Source: Patagioenas fasciata
Lineage: Eukaryota; Chordata; Aves; Columbiformes; Columbidae
Length of the DNA: 64,000 nt
Assembly (NCBI RefSeq): GCF_037038585.1
Contig: NC_092523.1
Span: 30,447,501-30,511,500, forward strand
Direction of reading: 5' to 3'
In this document: piece after piece, positions 52,201-64,000 of the stretch
How positions within the stretch are numbered: position 1 is the stretch's first letter
How the letters are laid out: every line of letters starts with the position of its first letter
Program-made: the position numbers and the translations under genes
Notes under the pieces: generated by a model
Database searches by the model: none
Seen by the model: the letters and a program-made list of their open reading frames with translations, nothing else
Told to the model about the DNA's origin: nothing

Positions 52201-54328
52201 AACCCAAAAAAATTAGCTGATTGTGTTAAAATTGTAATTCTACTCAAGATTGATGTTTCTGGTGCTGTAATCAGTGCTGCTGTTGTGCTGTTCTCTCTCC
52301 CTGCTATTTGCATATATCCATTATTTCTAGCTCAGCTGTGTTTTCTTCCCAGTTGACAGAAACCTTGGCAGTTACATATGGGAATAAAATTTGGGATATG
52401 CTACAGTCAAATTTTGTTTTGCTGTTGAAATACTCACCTCTGTAAAATCATTCCAGAAAAATGTTTTTATTGATGATGTTTTATTTATTTGCTATTTCTA
52501 TGACACGCACTTCAGAAATTTAAGAACCCTCCTTTGTTTTTCTGTGTGTATCCAGCTTGTTCCCAAGGAACGGGGTGGCTGCACACTTGTTTGAGATGGA
52601 GGCGTGAGGGAAGTGCTGGCTCTTAGTGCCTGTCCCGGGTTTAACAGATGGGAGCTATGGCTTTCCATGTACATCTGTGGAGCTATGGAAGTAAAACTGC
52701 TTCCCAGAGAGGTCTTTAGGGTAACTGCTCTCTCCTGCCAAGATGCTGAGATGGAAATGCTTGCTGGCTGTTTTCCCTTGAGGATGGTGCTCTGTCCTTG
52801 TACAGAGCAGCTTTCTAATAGCTGACTTCCAGTGAGCCTCTGAAATGCTGAGCAGCTGAAAACCCATCAGATGCCTCTCACTGTATGGAATATTGGCCGC
52901 TGGACAGAATTACTGATCCCTAATTACTGTGTCTGTACAGACTATGATCTGCCTGGAGCCATAATCAAATATAAAAAAGCCCTGAAACAAATCTATAGAC
53001 CAAGTTCCACAATTATGTAAAACCCTGACAATTGGGTAGGCGTGCCAGCACAAGTTATTAATGCCACCATATTTTTATCATGTGAATATGACTGTAGTTA
53101 GTGATGGTCAGGGTTTCTGGACATGGCACTGCAGCCACAGAAACAAGAAGCTATTTCAGCCAGCCATCTGCATATAACACTGAATTTCATACTTCTAATT
53201 CTGTGATGAAAGGAACTCACTATACTTGAGAAGGAGAAAGAAGAACCTTTTCTCAGATTTTTTTGGAACAATTGTAGTGATTTAGAGACTGTAATTCCCT
53301 GAGGTATCTGTGCCTCGGCTATAAATACCCTCTAAGCTAGCTCAGCAGGTTTTTCTGGACTGGGATTAATTTACAGGTGTTGCATTAGACTCTCACAGTG
53401 GGCATATTTCTTATTCTCTGTGGAGCACTGATGAGGAAAAATGATCAAGGGACAGTGGGGTATATTCTAATGAGCACCTCACTCCATTGCTATTCTGTAT
53501 GCTTCGGTGAGCTTCCCAGCTGTCCTAGAGCTGACAGCCAGCACACAGTCAGTGTCTTGAGGAAAAATGTTTGTTTGCATGGAGAGCAGAAAGTAAAATA
53601 ACAGCTAATAATGTTCCTTTGTCATTGTATGTGGCTAGTTTTAAATGTTTTTAGAAGTTAATTCTAAGTAAAGCTGCCCACAACCACCACCCACACCACC
53701 CATACCATTGCGAAGTGGAGGGAGGGACCTGGTAGAGGTAGATTTGCTTTCAGCTGGAGCCAGGCATCTGCCCAACTCGCAGATATATTTCCTGCATCAA
53801 AAGAGAGCAGGGCAGTGGGACAAAATGCGGAATTAGGTGTGTAGGTAACAACCAGATTAAAGAAAGTCAGAAATATTGCCTTGAGTGAGGATGTGGCAGA
53901 AAATAAGTTAGTCTTAATGTAAGATTGGGTTTTGCATAGTATTTTCCCAGAGAAGAGTTGCTGTTGTTGAATGTCCTCTCCCATGTTTTCTCCCTCATTT
54001 TAAATGCAACAGGATTCAGTCCTAAGATGCTGAAGTATTACAACATGCACAGAAGAGCGTTAAATGTAGTTGTTAAAAAAGCTTGGCTTTGAGGAAATTG
54101 GTAAGTGACTACTAAAAGCACAGGATGAGTCAATTTGGAAAGACGTGCCACAAGAGATATCTCCATCAATGGAGCAGGCTTGTCCATGTTTGCTGACAAA
54201 GAAAGGTACTTTTCCCTCCATCATAGCTATATCATGGGAAACACGATGGTCAAAAAGCTGACTCTGTAAGCCAAATTCATTTTTACTAGGCCCACAAACA
54301 CCATGTTGAGCAGTGGCTGACTCCTCAG

Positions 54329-54503
54329 TGGGAACAGGCTGCCCTGGTAAGGTGGAGGTGTTTTGAAGTTGCATAGGTGAGGTTCTTACGGACATGGTTT
54401 AAAGGTGGACTTGGCAGTATTAGGTTAATGGTTAGACTTGATGATCTTAAAGGTCTTTTCCAATCAAAATGATTCTACAATTCCATGATTCTACATGTGA
54501 TTC
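54329..54503 (+). mobile_element. CR1 3'-end fragment
   Basis: GGAACAGGCTGCCCTGGTAA, GGACATGGTTTAAAGG, TTAGACTTGATGATCTTAAA and GGTCTTTTCCAATC, then imperfect ATTCTAC/ATTCCATG repeats, reproduce the CR1 3' UTR and its octamer tail in the plus orientation. It is 5'-truncated to about 175 bases and moderately diverged. Confidence 0.9.
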
Positions 54504-54680
54504 TCAAACAGCTAGGTAGGTGGTATCAGCAGAAAGCAGCTCTGGAGAGTTTGGGCTTCCTCCTGATTAAAAGTGACTGGGTGCAATGCTTGCTACCAGC
54601 AGCAATACACTGTGAGGCAGCTGTCTTCTTTGAAGACACCAGATTTAGACACAAGTTGTAATGGCTGCTTTGCCAGGCTG

Positions 54681-54733
54681 ATAGAAGAGTATGCCTTTGG
54701 ACTTTGGATAGAAGAGTATGCCATTGCCAGAGT
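54681..54733. repeat. Short direct duplication, 27-bp period
   Basis: ATAGAAGAGTATGCC occurs at 54681-54695 and again at 54708-54722, a recent-looking two-copy duplication with a diverged second half. Confidence 0.8.
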
Positions 54734-56849
54734 GGGTCTCGGTTCACCGGGAACAGTTGAGTCATGACACAGGGCACATCAGAAGCTAAAATTTTTCTTA
54801 CTCTCAGTCAAAAATAGTCAAATATCTTAGAAAAGACAAACACCATTTGATGATCCTGAACTTGTGGGTGCCTTGACTTAATCTCCATACTTGGAAATAA
54901 CTAGCAAGGCTTATTTATCAGTTCTGATCAGGTTCTGATCAAGTTCTCATTTTGTCCCAGCCAGAGAAACTTCTGGACAATCCCTCCTCTTGTATTATAC
55001 AAACTTGTGCATTTTAGGGGAAAGGCTGATTGCTCAGAACTTGAGCTCTCTAAGAGGGTGATGACATGACCCTTACCTTCAAGTGCTGCTAAACATGATG
55101 CAATCTATAAGCAAATTAGGCCACCTAGCCTGAGCTGTGCATACGCCTGTGAAAGGTTTTGCATTAGATCAGGGCAAGCAAAACATGAAGGAAATGAGAT
55201 ACTAAGGACTGAGCCTGACCTGGCTGCAGTGCTGGCTCTGGTGGGATGGATAAAACATACAAGCAGTGGTGAACTGCTGGAAAAAGAGCTTCCAGGCCCT
55301 AACGGGAGGTTTGCAGAACACAGAGTGGCAATACAGAAAACAGGAGGGCTGCAACAGCAGCGAATTATTTCAGAAGCTGTTGCTGCTCAACGTCAGCTGC
55401 TTGCTCCTGCAGTGTTTTACAGGGAGGAACCAGAACATCTTATCTGTGATTGGCAAGCATTTGGAGGATTTTTGGTGCTTTTGTGAAATGAAGTGTGCAT
55501 CTTTAAATCACATACAGTATGCTTGATTAATAATCAAGCTAAAGAAAGAAAACAGTGTTTTTAGAGTGGTGAGACCTAGGGAGCAGCATCCTAGGAAACA
55601 TTTCCTTACAAAGGGCATCTTGTAGGCTATTCTCTGTTTCATGGCTTGATACAACTGCAAACTGTATGTATATATATTTTTTTAATCTGTGTTTATGACC
55701 CCCTGGAGCATGGTAATGGGTATAAAACATTAATCTGATTTGTTTAAAAATATTAATCCAATTTTTTCTTTAATGGTACAAATCTGGACACAATTGATAA
55801 CAGCAACTTACAGCACCTTATCTCTTTAAGGAGACAGCTAAATGCAATGCCATTCATCACGGTGATAGGAAGCTCCTCAGGCACAAATACGCACATATTG
55901 CAGTCCGTGTATGATGACGACCAGACCCAGCTCTGTTTTCTGTCTGCTCTGCATGGTGCTATCGACAAAGAGCTATGAGCAAGGGCAAAGTAACGCTCTT
56001 GACAAATCCTTCACAAATGTTTGAGTTGCTCTCCTATGCACTCTTCTGGCAAATTTTAAACAAAGTCTAGAAATCTGTGTTAACCACAGAGCATGAGCAT
56101 AGACTGCAAATAAGACTTTGCTCTTACAATCAGCCCAGCAGTTTGTTTGAAATTGGGTTTATTGTCTTTTGGGCAGGCTAAAGCTGATGGCTGAGCACAG
56201 GCAGTCCCAAGGTTTGATGTGTGGAGAAGAGGGCACCTGCAGCAGCTCAAGGGGTGTGTGGGTGATGTGGTGCCTGTGCTGGGTCATGGTCCTATGGCAA
56301 CGCAATTTCTGTGTCAGCCAGCGCCGACCACAGATGCAGTAACCACTTTTTAACATAAATGTCCAGCTGTGGTTTCAGCAAGGTGGCACCATTACAAATG
56401 GACGTTAACCGAGAAATGTGGAAATACTTTAAAAATAATCCTTAGAATCTTTTAAATTACTGTATTTTCTTTCTCAGTTCACCTAAGCATTCTTTAAACC
56501 AGGTTTATCAGATCCAATACGTTAAAACCTCTTCCTGTGATTAGTATGTAACGTTGAGGTTGTTTTTCGAATATTCTAGTTGCATCTCTAGTTCCGAAAT
56601 CCTTTATGCTCTAGGTTCCCATCACAAAATGGGGTTAACAGCACATCTGTTTCATCTCTTGTCTATCAAAAGTTATTTGATCTAGAAATCCTTTGGAGTT
56701 GTGTATGGGCAAGAAGCAGCTCAAATGAAAACTTGTTCTCAGCTTGGCCTCTAGGTATTTTTGTTTCAACTTCTTGCAGAACTTGCACTTTCAATCTATG
56801 ATTACTGGAGCACAAAAATAATATTTTTTTCCCTTGAAGTTATGGTGAA

Positions 56850-56890
56850 GTCTGACTGGGGAAACTGAGGCACAGAAGGCATGAGGTCCT
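56850..56890 (-). repeat. Possible MIR-type SINE scrap
   Basis: The phrase GGGGAAACTGAGGCACAGAA at 56859-56878 matches the hallmark inverted MIR/L2-era wording. The flanks do not extend the match clearly. Confidence 0.25.
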
Positions 56891-59800
56891 TATGGGAAAC
56901 CAGACTGAGGGAGAAGCTTAAGCCAGACAAAGAGCCTGGGCTGAGTTGCCATTTATTTCAAAGGCTTATGGATTATTTATTTGTCTCTGAGGCTGGGGCA
57001 AAACCTGTGAGGGCAGTGGGAGAGAAGCGGGTAGGGAACTGAGTCCTGCACAACCTGGGAAATATTCTTGCCTCAGCTACTACTTCTGCGACCAGTTCTT
57101 GTAAGAATTAGGCAGAAGGCAAGGGTGGAGCAGAGTGAGTTTGTTTGTTTAGACACACAATGTTTGCCTTTATTTCCCTCTATCTTTTCTAAGGGCCGTG
57201 ACGGCACTTCCTTCCTAGTTCATTTGTGTAGCTGCCTGAAAGGGATATGTCTAAGTAGGGGTCAGAGCGACTGCAGGGCAACTTACTTGTTTGTTAAACA
57301 ATATGGGAAGAAAACAGAGGCCACGAAGAATACTTCACTCCCCTCTGTGCCCTGGGGAACATTCTTTATAAAATTTGGCAGCAGCTCTTTGATCAGAAAA
57401 CAGCAAACCACTGCACAGAGCGGCTGGCCCTGGAAACTGTTTCAGCAGTTTAACAAGAGAGGAAGGGGAGGCACAGGAAAGAAGCTTTAAAAAAAAACCC
57501 CGAAGTTGTATAAAGCATTAGAGAAAAATCTCTAAATCAGTAAGAGTGTTTAAGCAGCAAAAATATGTAGCAGTTTTCAAGGAACTAAAAAAGGCTTGCC
57601 TTCCTGCGTGGTGCGTTATAATCACAAGCACAAAAAGTGTCATGTCATGTCTCAGACTGTGCTGCTGATTAATTTAAATGAATGCTCTCTTTCTGACAGT
57701 GACCCTTGCAAAGCTGTTCAGAAAACAGCACAAGAAACTTCCTACAGGTGCTTGTGAAAAACACGTCCAGAGGTAAGGCCAAGTGGCTAGTGTAGAAATG
57801 CGCGCATGAGAAACATAGCAGGAACTTCTGTGAGTGTATTTGTCTCCAAGCTCTGCACTCCTCCCCACCCCCCCGCCCAAACACCAGTACTGAATTCCAA
57901 ATGTTAATGATATACTGAAAATAATTACTTCTGTAACAGAGCTGATGGTGCCAGAAATCAGCTTGTTTCGCCTTCTTTCCTGAGACAACTTGGTGACATT
58001 TTGAATTGATGCTTCTGGGCTCTGTTTCTAGCAGTAAGCTGGGGATATGGTTCTATCCGAGTCTAAAACTTTAGACACTCAGAACTCCTCAGGGTCTGCC
58101 AGTTGCTTAGGTTTTTATCAAGTAGATGCTAAACAGTCTGTTAGCCATGACTGGCTTGCTAAAACCTCTGTGCTCTGCCAAGGTGGGGCCTCTGAGCTCA
58201 ACCACTGCTCTCGATGGGCCATTCATTCCCTCATTGATCTTGCCTTTTCCAGTAGGATGATGGGGGCACAACCCTTCCTCCTTTCCCAGTCCAATAATTC
58301 TGATGAAGTGAACTTGGCTCAATAACTATTTTGCCTGATCTTGTTTTCAACTAATGCCACAAGGTGAGTGTTTAACCAAGAAGGTTATGTGCTATTTTTA
58401 TACACAAGTATTTATTCTTGTGATAGGCTGAAAAGGTGGAGAAAGCAAATGTGAATGCTGTAGTTCAGGCATTAGCTAAAAAAACCTCTACTTTTTCTGT
58501 TCATTCAAAGTCATTCTTAAAAGGCCTTCAAACACATTTTAATGTGTTTTCCGAGGTCTCTGAAGCCAAATCAAGGAGCTTGCACTGTGTAGTGTTAGTG
58601 CTGCTGAGTGCTGTTACGGTCCTGGAATTCGAGAGTGCTTATGACCCCTTCTAATTGTGGTTTGTTTCCACTTTAATTGAATAATAGCCCCACGTTATTT
58701 GGAATACACGTTTCTATGCTGCATGTACCATTTGATCCAATGAGAGGTGTGGCACAGAGGTGGGATGCCCTTCAGGGAAGAGAATCACTGCTAGTTCTCA
58801 CTTTGTAAGACTGAGCATCCTCTGATTTCATTTGCTTCTCCCCTGACTGGGAAGCAGGTGCCCCACTGTTCCTGAGGGTTTACAGGAGGCAGCACTAGGA
58901 TTTTGCATTATACTGTATGCGCTTCTCCCAGTCTCAGGTAGTGGAGTACAACATCTATGTAGAGGGAGGACAGGTGCTGTTTTCCAGACACATCATCTTA
59001 ATGGACCTCCCTTTCTTTTTAAGAAAGTCTAGCAAGGTTTTCAAAGCTACTCTTCTGGGTATCACAAAGCAATTTCTGTTACCTGCCAAGGAATGAAATT
59101 GTTCATGGGTAGTAAAATTTAGGCATTTTCTTGCTTTTACTGCAGTACTGATTTTAATGTAGTTCTAGCTTTGTAGGCATGTCACTGAGGTGGGATATTC
59201 AAAATCAATTTGGATTATTATTTGTGTTATCAATACTGAATGATTTAGGTGTGCTTTAGAAGCCTTAGTTGGTAAATGATGTAGGTGGCAAAGGCTTCAA
59301 TAAGGATTTTTATCCTGTGGGCAGCAGTAGTAAGGACTGTACATTTTAGGAATGCTAAGGGCAAAGATTGCAAAATTCCCTAGGAAATAATGCATTCCTA
59401 TAGGCCAGTGAAAAACCCCATGTATGCTCTTCAGACATTCTGTTGTGATGCTGGCTGGTATTCAGAGAAATGAAAAGAGTACAGATTGCTGGAAACTAAA
59501 CAATTGAGTTAAAACAAATATTTTGGTATCTTTACATTCATTTTCAAATGTTTAAATGGACTAATTAAAATATGCTCTGTTGTACAACTTTTTCCACTGG
59601 CAAGGGTAAAAAAGTGGTGTATAGGAACTTTGTTAACCATACCATCAGTGTTTCTGTAAACTTGAATTATAGCCTAGCTGAAGATTACATGTTTAACCAG
59701 CTCACAACCATGCCTTGATTGAAATCTGTTCTCTTTTAACTGTTTTTGAAACAAAGGAAGATTCTTACCAGATGACCTTTTTGTTTTCAGTAGATATTTC

Positions 59801-61103
59801 AGACTGCTATGTCACTAAATATGTTGAAAGTGTTTGGCCAGCTGTGTCCTCTTCTTCCTTTTAGAAGAACCCTTCCTCTATTGCCCACAGCTTGCACACC
59901 ATCTTAGTCTGGGTTGTGTTACGGACATGATCTACGTCTGCTACTAGCTGGCTTATTTAAAAAAATGGCAATTCTTTAAAGTGACACTCAAGCGATTTAA
60001 TTGAGGCCACCCTTTCTTGAAATTCTCGTTTCATTAACTAAACTAACAGTCTTCCAACTTCTTTAATAAATGAGGCACAAGGCCCCTCAAACCAGAGACA
60101 TGAATGAAGAGAGGATGCTTTTTTCAGTTCTTCATGATGGAAGCTAGTGCAGAAATGATTCCAGAGTTTAAGCCTGCACAGTTTTAAATAACTTATGCTC
60201 TTCTTGCTTCTCAGGGAGAGATTATCCCACAGCCTCAAAGACCTCTTGCTGTGTGGAAAATGCCTTTTCCTTTCCTTCTGCTTCAAATTTTCCATTAACG
60301 AATTTTTATCCCAACTTGTACACCCACTCAGATAGTTTGAACTCTTCTTCTCTGTTTTTATGACCTTCCAGTGCTAGTAGACATTTACTACATCCTTCTT
60401 GTCTAGTGGCCAGATTATGTGTATTGAAAATTTCTGCATATTCCACATAAACTTAATCTCTTCTGATGGATTTTTTTATTCTTTGAATTCTTTCCCACCC
60501 TTCATTCTGGCTGCACTCAGCTTGGAAGTTAACTTCTTCTGAGCATTCTGTATGCCTCAGGAAAATAGATTAAGATGGTGCGGAGGGGAGGGGAAAGTGA
60601 GCAAGCCTCAAGTGTCCGGAATAGGGCTCAATGCAAAAGCAGCATGGGTGCAAATGTTGCACGTTAGCATCAGTAATAAGAACAGTACTTCACCTTCACC
60701 TCCGGTGCTATGTTAATTATCAGTTTAGACATTGATAACTTTCCTTCCTAGAGAAATAAAATAGTTCTGGGTTGACAGATGGGAAATAGCTTAAAGCAAT
60801 TTTTCAGAAAAGTTTAGTATTTCCTTGTATAATGAATGCAGTCAATGGCTGTATTGACAAGTTATGGTATAACATAGGCAAAGGAATTAGCATTTTGTCT
60901 TTGTAAATTTAATGCATTGCTCTATTAAAACAGCATCTTAGTTTCATTCCTTATGATTGTAGGACACTGCTTCCAGCACTTAGCAGAAGATCTGTATATA
61001 ACTAACTTTTGATTTTCATATGTCTTATTTTATTATGTAGCCCAAGTCATGAATACTGTTTTCATATCAAATTTTTCCTGGCACAGATGACTGTGGATAT
61101 ATA

Positions 61104-61136
61104 CTAGGTCTTGCTTTTTTTTTTTTCTAGGTCTTG
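61104..61136. repeat. Direct repeats flanking a T12 run
   Basis: CTAGGTCTTG at 61104-61113 and again at 61127-61136, separated by C and T12. It looks like a target-site duplication around a bare poly(A) insertion on the minus strand, or a slippage duplication. Confidence 0.7.
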
Positions 61137-62809
61137 TACCAGACTGCAGAGTTCCTGTTTTGCATCATTTCAGTCTCACTTTCCCAGACTGTCCACATAC
61201 GTTAGTGACATTGCCCCTGGCCTTTCAGATGAAGGCCACTGATTATTTACAGCTTCGTAAACATCTAATTGTGGAGTGCATTACTTGAAGGATGACAGTA
61301 AAACATGACTTTTTCCATTTTAATTTGTTAGAAAGCAGTACTGAAATTCAGCATTACCGAGGCCCTCAGCAGGCTGGGCCTGTGCTGCCCTGGGGATGCC
61401 ATGAGCACAGGTTGCCATATCAGCACCCTGCCAGCATTGGAGGGGGCCCGGCCTGCACCCCCTCTGCAGCAACCGCTGCTCAATGCAAGAGAGTGTCTGA
61501 GCAAGAGCTGGTGGTGCTGTGAGTGACACCTGACAAGAAACACAGACATGGAAACTTGAATTCTACTGTCAAGCTGCAACAGGGAGACTTGCAAATGAAG
61601 GAGCCAAGAAGACAAGCATTCAGGAGTTTGAGGCTATTTAGAAGAGTCAAAGTTAACCCATATTATAGAAATATTTAGGAAAATGCTGATTGGAAAGTAA
61701 CCTACTGCACAAAATGCAGAATAAATCCTTGAAATGCCTGTCATGCATTAGTGTGCTTAAAAATAGAAACAAAACCATCATTACAGAGAAAAAAAAATAG
61801 CTAACTGCTTGTTTCAAGGGTCCAAAGTTGTGAACACAGCTTTTTGTTTTGTTTTAAATTGTGTAGTTGTTTTTAGTACTGACTTACTTGAGAAGAAAAA
61901 AGATCCTATAAGAGCCAAACAAGTGACAGTCCCTTATCAGAAAGGTTCTCTAGAAGCCTCTCTGGTGTGTGACAACTAGTACCGTGACAACAAGAGGTTT
62001 GCTTTTGCCAGACTGTGAAGCAGCATCCCTGACTACTCCCTGGGGAACATCATGGGAAGCGACAGTGATCAGGAGTTTGGGATGCTCAGGTGGAGAAGGA
62101 ATATGACAATGTTGGTAAATGGAAGGCAGCAGGCCTCCTTCCAGCTACACTGTCAGACAAGCCTCACAAATCAAAATCCTCTTTTAGATGCCCAAATTAT
62201 ATTTCTGTTGGCTAAGACTTTAAAAACTTTTTAAAGTTGCTTGAATTAACAGCTGTCTTTGGCTTCATTTTCCACCTAAGTCAGTTGTTTGTATATCCTC
62301 CTGGCCTTCCCTTTGGCTTCATTTCACCGCTGCGTGTGCTTTAACTTTCTCCAACTACTTTCATGCTTGCATTTTTTTTAAAGCCAGTCTATGATTCCAC
62401 AACTCGTCATGCCCTCATTCTCCCTGTAGAAAATAGGAAAGTGGTGAATTGTTTTTCAGCATTGCATACAGCTCCCTATCAAGTAGGAGTCTGCTCTGCT
62501 CCCTTTTAGGAGTTCCTTTCCACAAGACAGAAGCAAACCAGAGATTTCTTCTTACTTCTAAATGTATGGAACTATTGAGTGAGGAGTATTTCTGTTCATC
62601 TGTCTGCTATCATGAAGGCTTGTCTTCCAACAATTTTGAAATTGCTCTGGTATCTGCCTTTAACAATGCTAAAAATATTGGCCTGGGAGAGGGCTGGGGT
62701 GGCTACGCAGTTGGTAGTAGTATGTAAAGAAGCAGTGGTAAGAAAAATACCTCCTCCTCTTCTGGCCATGAGAGTGGAAGGAAGAATGCAGACTAAAATA
62801 AAAATCATT

Positions 62810-64000
62810 ATGCTTCTCCAATTTTAAACATTTAATAGTGCACTTATTGAGTATATTCTGTACAGACATCTATAGCAAGTTAAACATTTTCCTTTCTCTC
62901 ATGTAGGTCATAATCATGTAAAGCACATTTACAATAGAAAACATACTTGAGGTACAAAAACCCAAAAAGAATATCTGAGGTATAAATACAGGTACATTTT
63001 AAATAATCTTTATCATGCTTTATCTATGTTTGACAGTACACTGTGGGCAAGTATACATGTTTACAATAGAATGGTATGTACAACATACAATTTTACAAAT
63101 TCAGAAGTGTTTGATGTAGAAGAATATACAAGGTTTTCCTACTCATGAGGAACATTGTTACTGGAAGTACTACATTATTTGCCATAATAAAAAATTCTTC
63201 ATCAAAAAGCTTAATATAATACTGACAATGGTAACAAAATCTCAGTCAAAATTCCATCTTGCAACTCATTCATACCCTAGCCACAAAATACATATTTCAC
63301 TTAATACTGCACCTTGAAAGCAAATCTTCACCTTTACAGTAAAACCTACAGAAAGGCACCTTTCCAGAGGACCTCAAGACTTCCTACAGTTCATACAAGT
63401 TGATTCTCAAGGAGGGAGGGGGGGAATATCCCAAAGGGTTTCAAAAACCCAATAAAACCCAGGACAAAACCCCACCCTCCTCTACGCCCCCAAATATAAC
63501 CCTCCAAATTGCTCACATCCAGGTTCTGTTTGTCTTAACATGCATCTTTTAGGAAAATATGCAAAGGAGGGAGAGAAATGGAAAGAGCTCATGTGACCCT
63601 TCCAAGCCACCTCACCCCACCGGCTGCTGCAGGAGTCCTGCCATCTCCCAGCACCACAACTCCAGTGTTGAATTTTTCCTCTTGAGCCATTAGAATACAG
63701 TAAAATATACAAAAATTCAGTAAAACACTTAGAGTTAACACAGGTAGGAGTAAAAGCAACAACCTTTTTTGGCAAGTTAACAACTGACATTACTGGCTCT
63801 CTTCACTGTTGCATAGGCATTTCAATTCTAAGCTGCTACATTGCTCAAGACTATATTGATTTAAAATTGCTATAGAATTGCTAATCACTCCTAGAAGATC
63901 ATCTGGATAAGCAGTGGGCAGTAATTGGAGCAAGCCACTTGCAGCATCTGCTTAGGGTTTTTAATGACGTTAGAGCTGAGGAAAATGCAGAACTGGTGCA
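62810..64000 (-). other. Candidate 3' UTR of a convergent gene (possibly DLC1)
   Basis: On the minus strand the last 1.2 kb has 3'-UTR character: no coding frame, T- and TGTA-rich stretches, and an ATTAAA at 62836-62831 that could end the transcript. In mammals DLC1 lies downstream of TRMT9B in the convergent orientation, which is the reason for the suggestion. The window ends before any coding exon, so the gene identity rests on synteny alone. Confidence 0.35.
62831..62836 (-). terminator. Candidate poly(A) signal ATTAAA on the minus strand
   Basis: The plus strand reads TTTAAT, that is ATTAAA on the minus strand, at the left edge of the UTR-like block. It is a common word in AT-rich DNA, so the support is positional only. 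Confidence 0.3.

Larger units (their letters stand above)
37681..62800. other. Intergenic spacer between TRMT9B and the next gene
   Basis: About 25 kb without a convincing gene. The longest open frames (149 codons at 50393-50842, 140 at 57068-57490) lack family signatures and splice context. Recognised contents are simple repeats near 40.9 and 43.8 kb, one CR1 3' end at 54.3 kb and a possible MIR scrap at 56.86 kb. The 49.4-50.9 and 51.2-51.5 kb parts are more GC-rich than their surroundings. The left edge may instead belong to a longer TRMT9B 3' UTR. Confidence 0.55.

Noticed and set aside
53319..53327. CTATAAATA TATA-like box
   Set aside because: No gene or exon follows on either strand; such words are frequent in AT-rich DNA.
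57068..57490. 140-codon plus-strand frame
   Set aside because: No motif, no codon-level signal I can see, and no promoter or splice support.
1..64000. tRNA, rRNA and CRISPR arrays
   Set aside because: No B-box (GGTTCGAATCC-like), rRNA core or regularly spaced repeats were noticed on reading both strands. Covariance-model scans were not possible.

Overview
The window reads as vertebrate, most likely bird, nuclear DNA. It has long AT-rich non-coding stretches, GT-AG introns, one CpG island, poly(A) signals, and CR1 LINE pieces as the only clearly recognisable transposons. CR1 is the dominant element of birds and is also found in crocodilians and turtles; the low repeat load favours a bird. There is no bacterial-style gene organisation: most open frames are chance frames of 60-150 codons.

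Layout. Positions 1-6430 hold nothing recognised except simple repeats. From about 6450 to 7815 the minus strand carries a chain of exon-like blocks with good splice signals but broken reading frames. I read this as the eroded 3' end of a multi-exon gene that I cannot name, with weaker exon-like blocks further upstream on the same strand (10422-15583). A 5'-truncated CR1 with a reverse-transcriptase frame (about 8019-9050, minus) lies inside this region. Around 19440-19960 is a CpG island with a candidate first exon ending at a strong donor (19674/19675); a perfect 28-bp inverted repeat with an 8-base loop sits just upstream.

The one gene named with confidence is TRMT9B (KIAA1456/TRM9L), a Trm9-like SAM-dependent methyltransferase, on the plus strand. 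Its coding exons are 31460-31613, 34617-34790 and 36339-37381, giving 456 residues, all intact, with an AATAAA at 37658. Intron 1 (about 11.8 kb if exon 1 is right) contains old LINE/CR1 relics and one antisense exon-like frame with a perfect-looking donor.

Positions 37.7-62.8 kb are a gene-poor spacer with simple repeats, a CR1 3' end at 54.3 kb and a possible MIR scrap. The last 1.2 kb looks like the 3' UTR of a convergent minus-strand gene. In mammals the gene convergent to TRMT9B is DLC1, so that is the best guess, but no coding sequence in the window confirms it.
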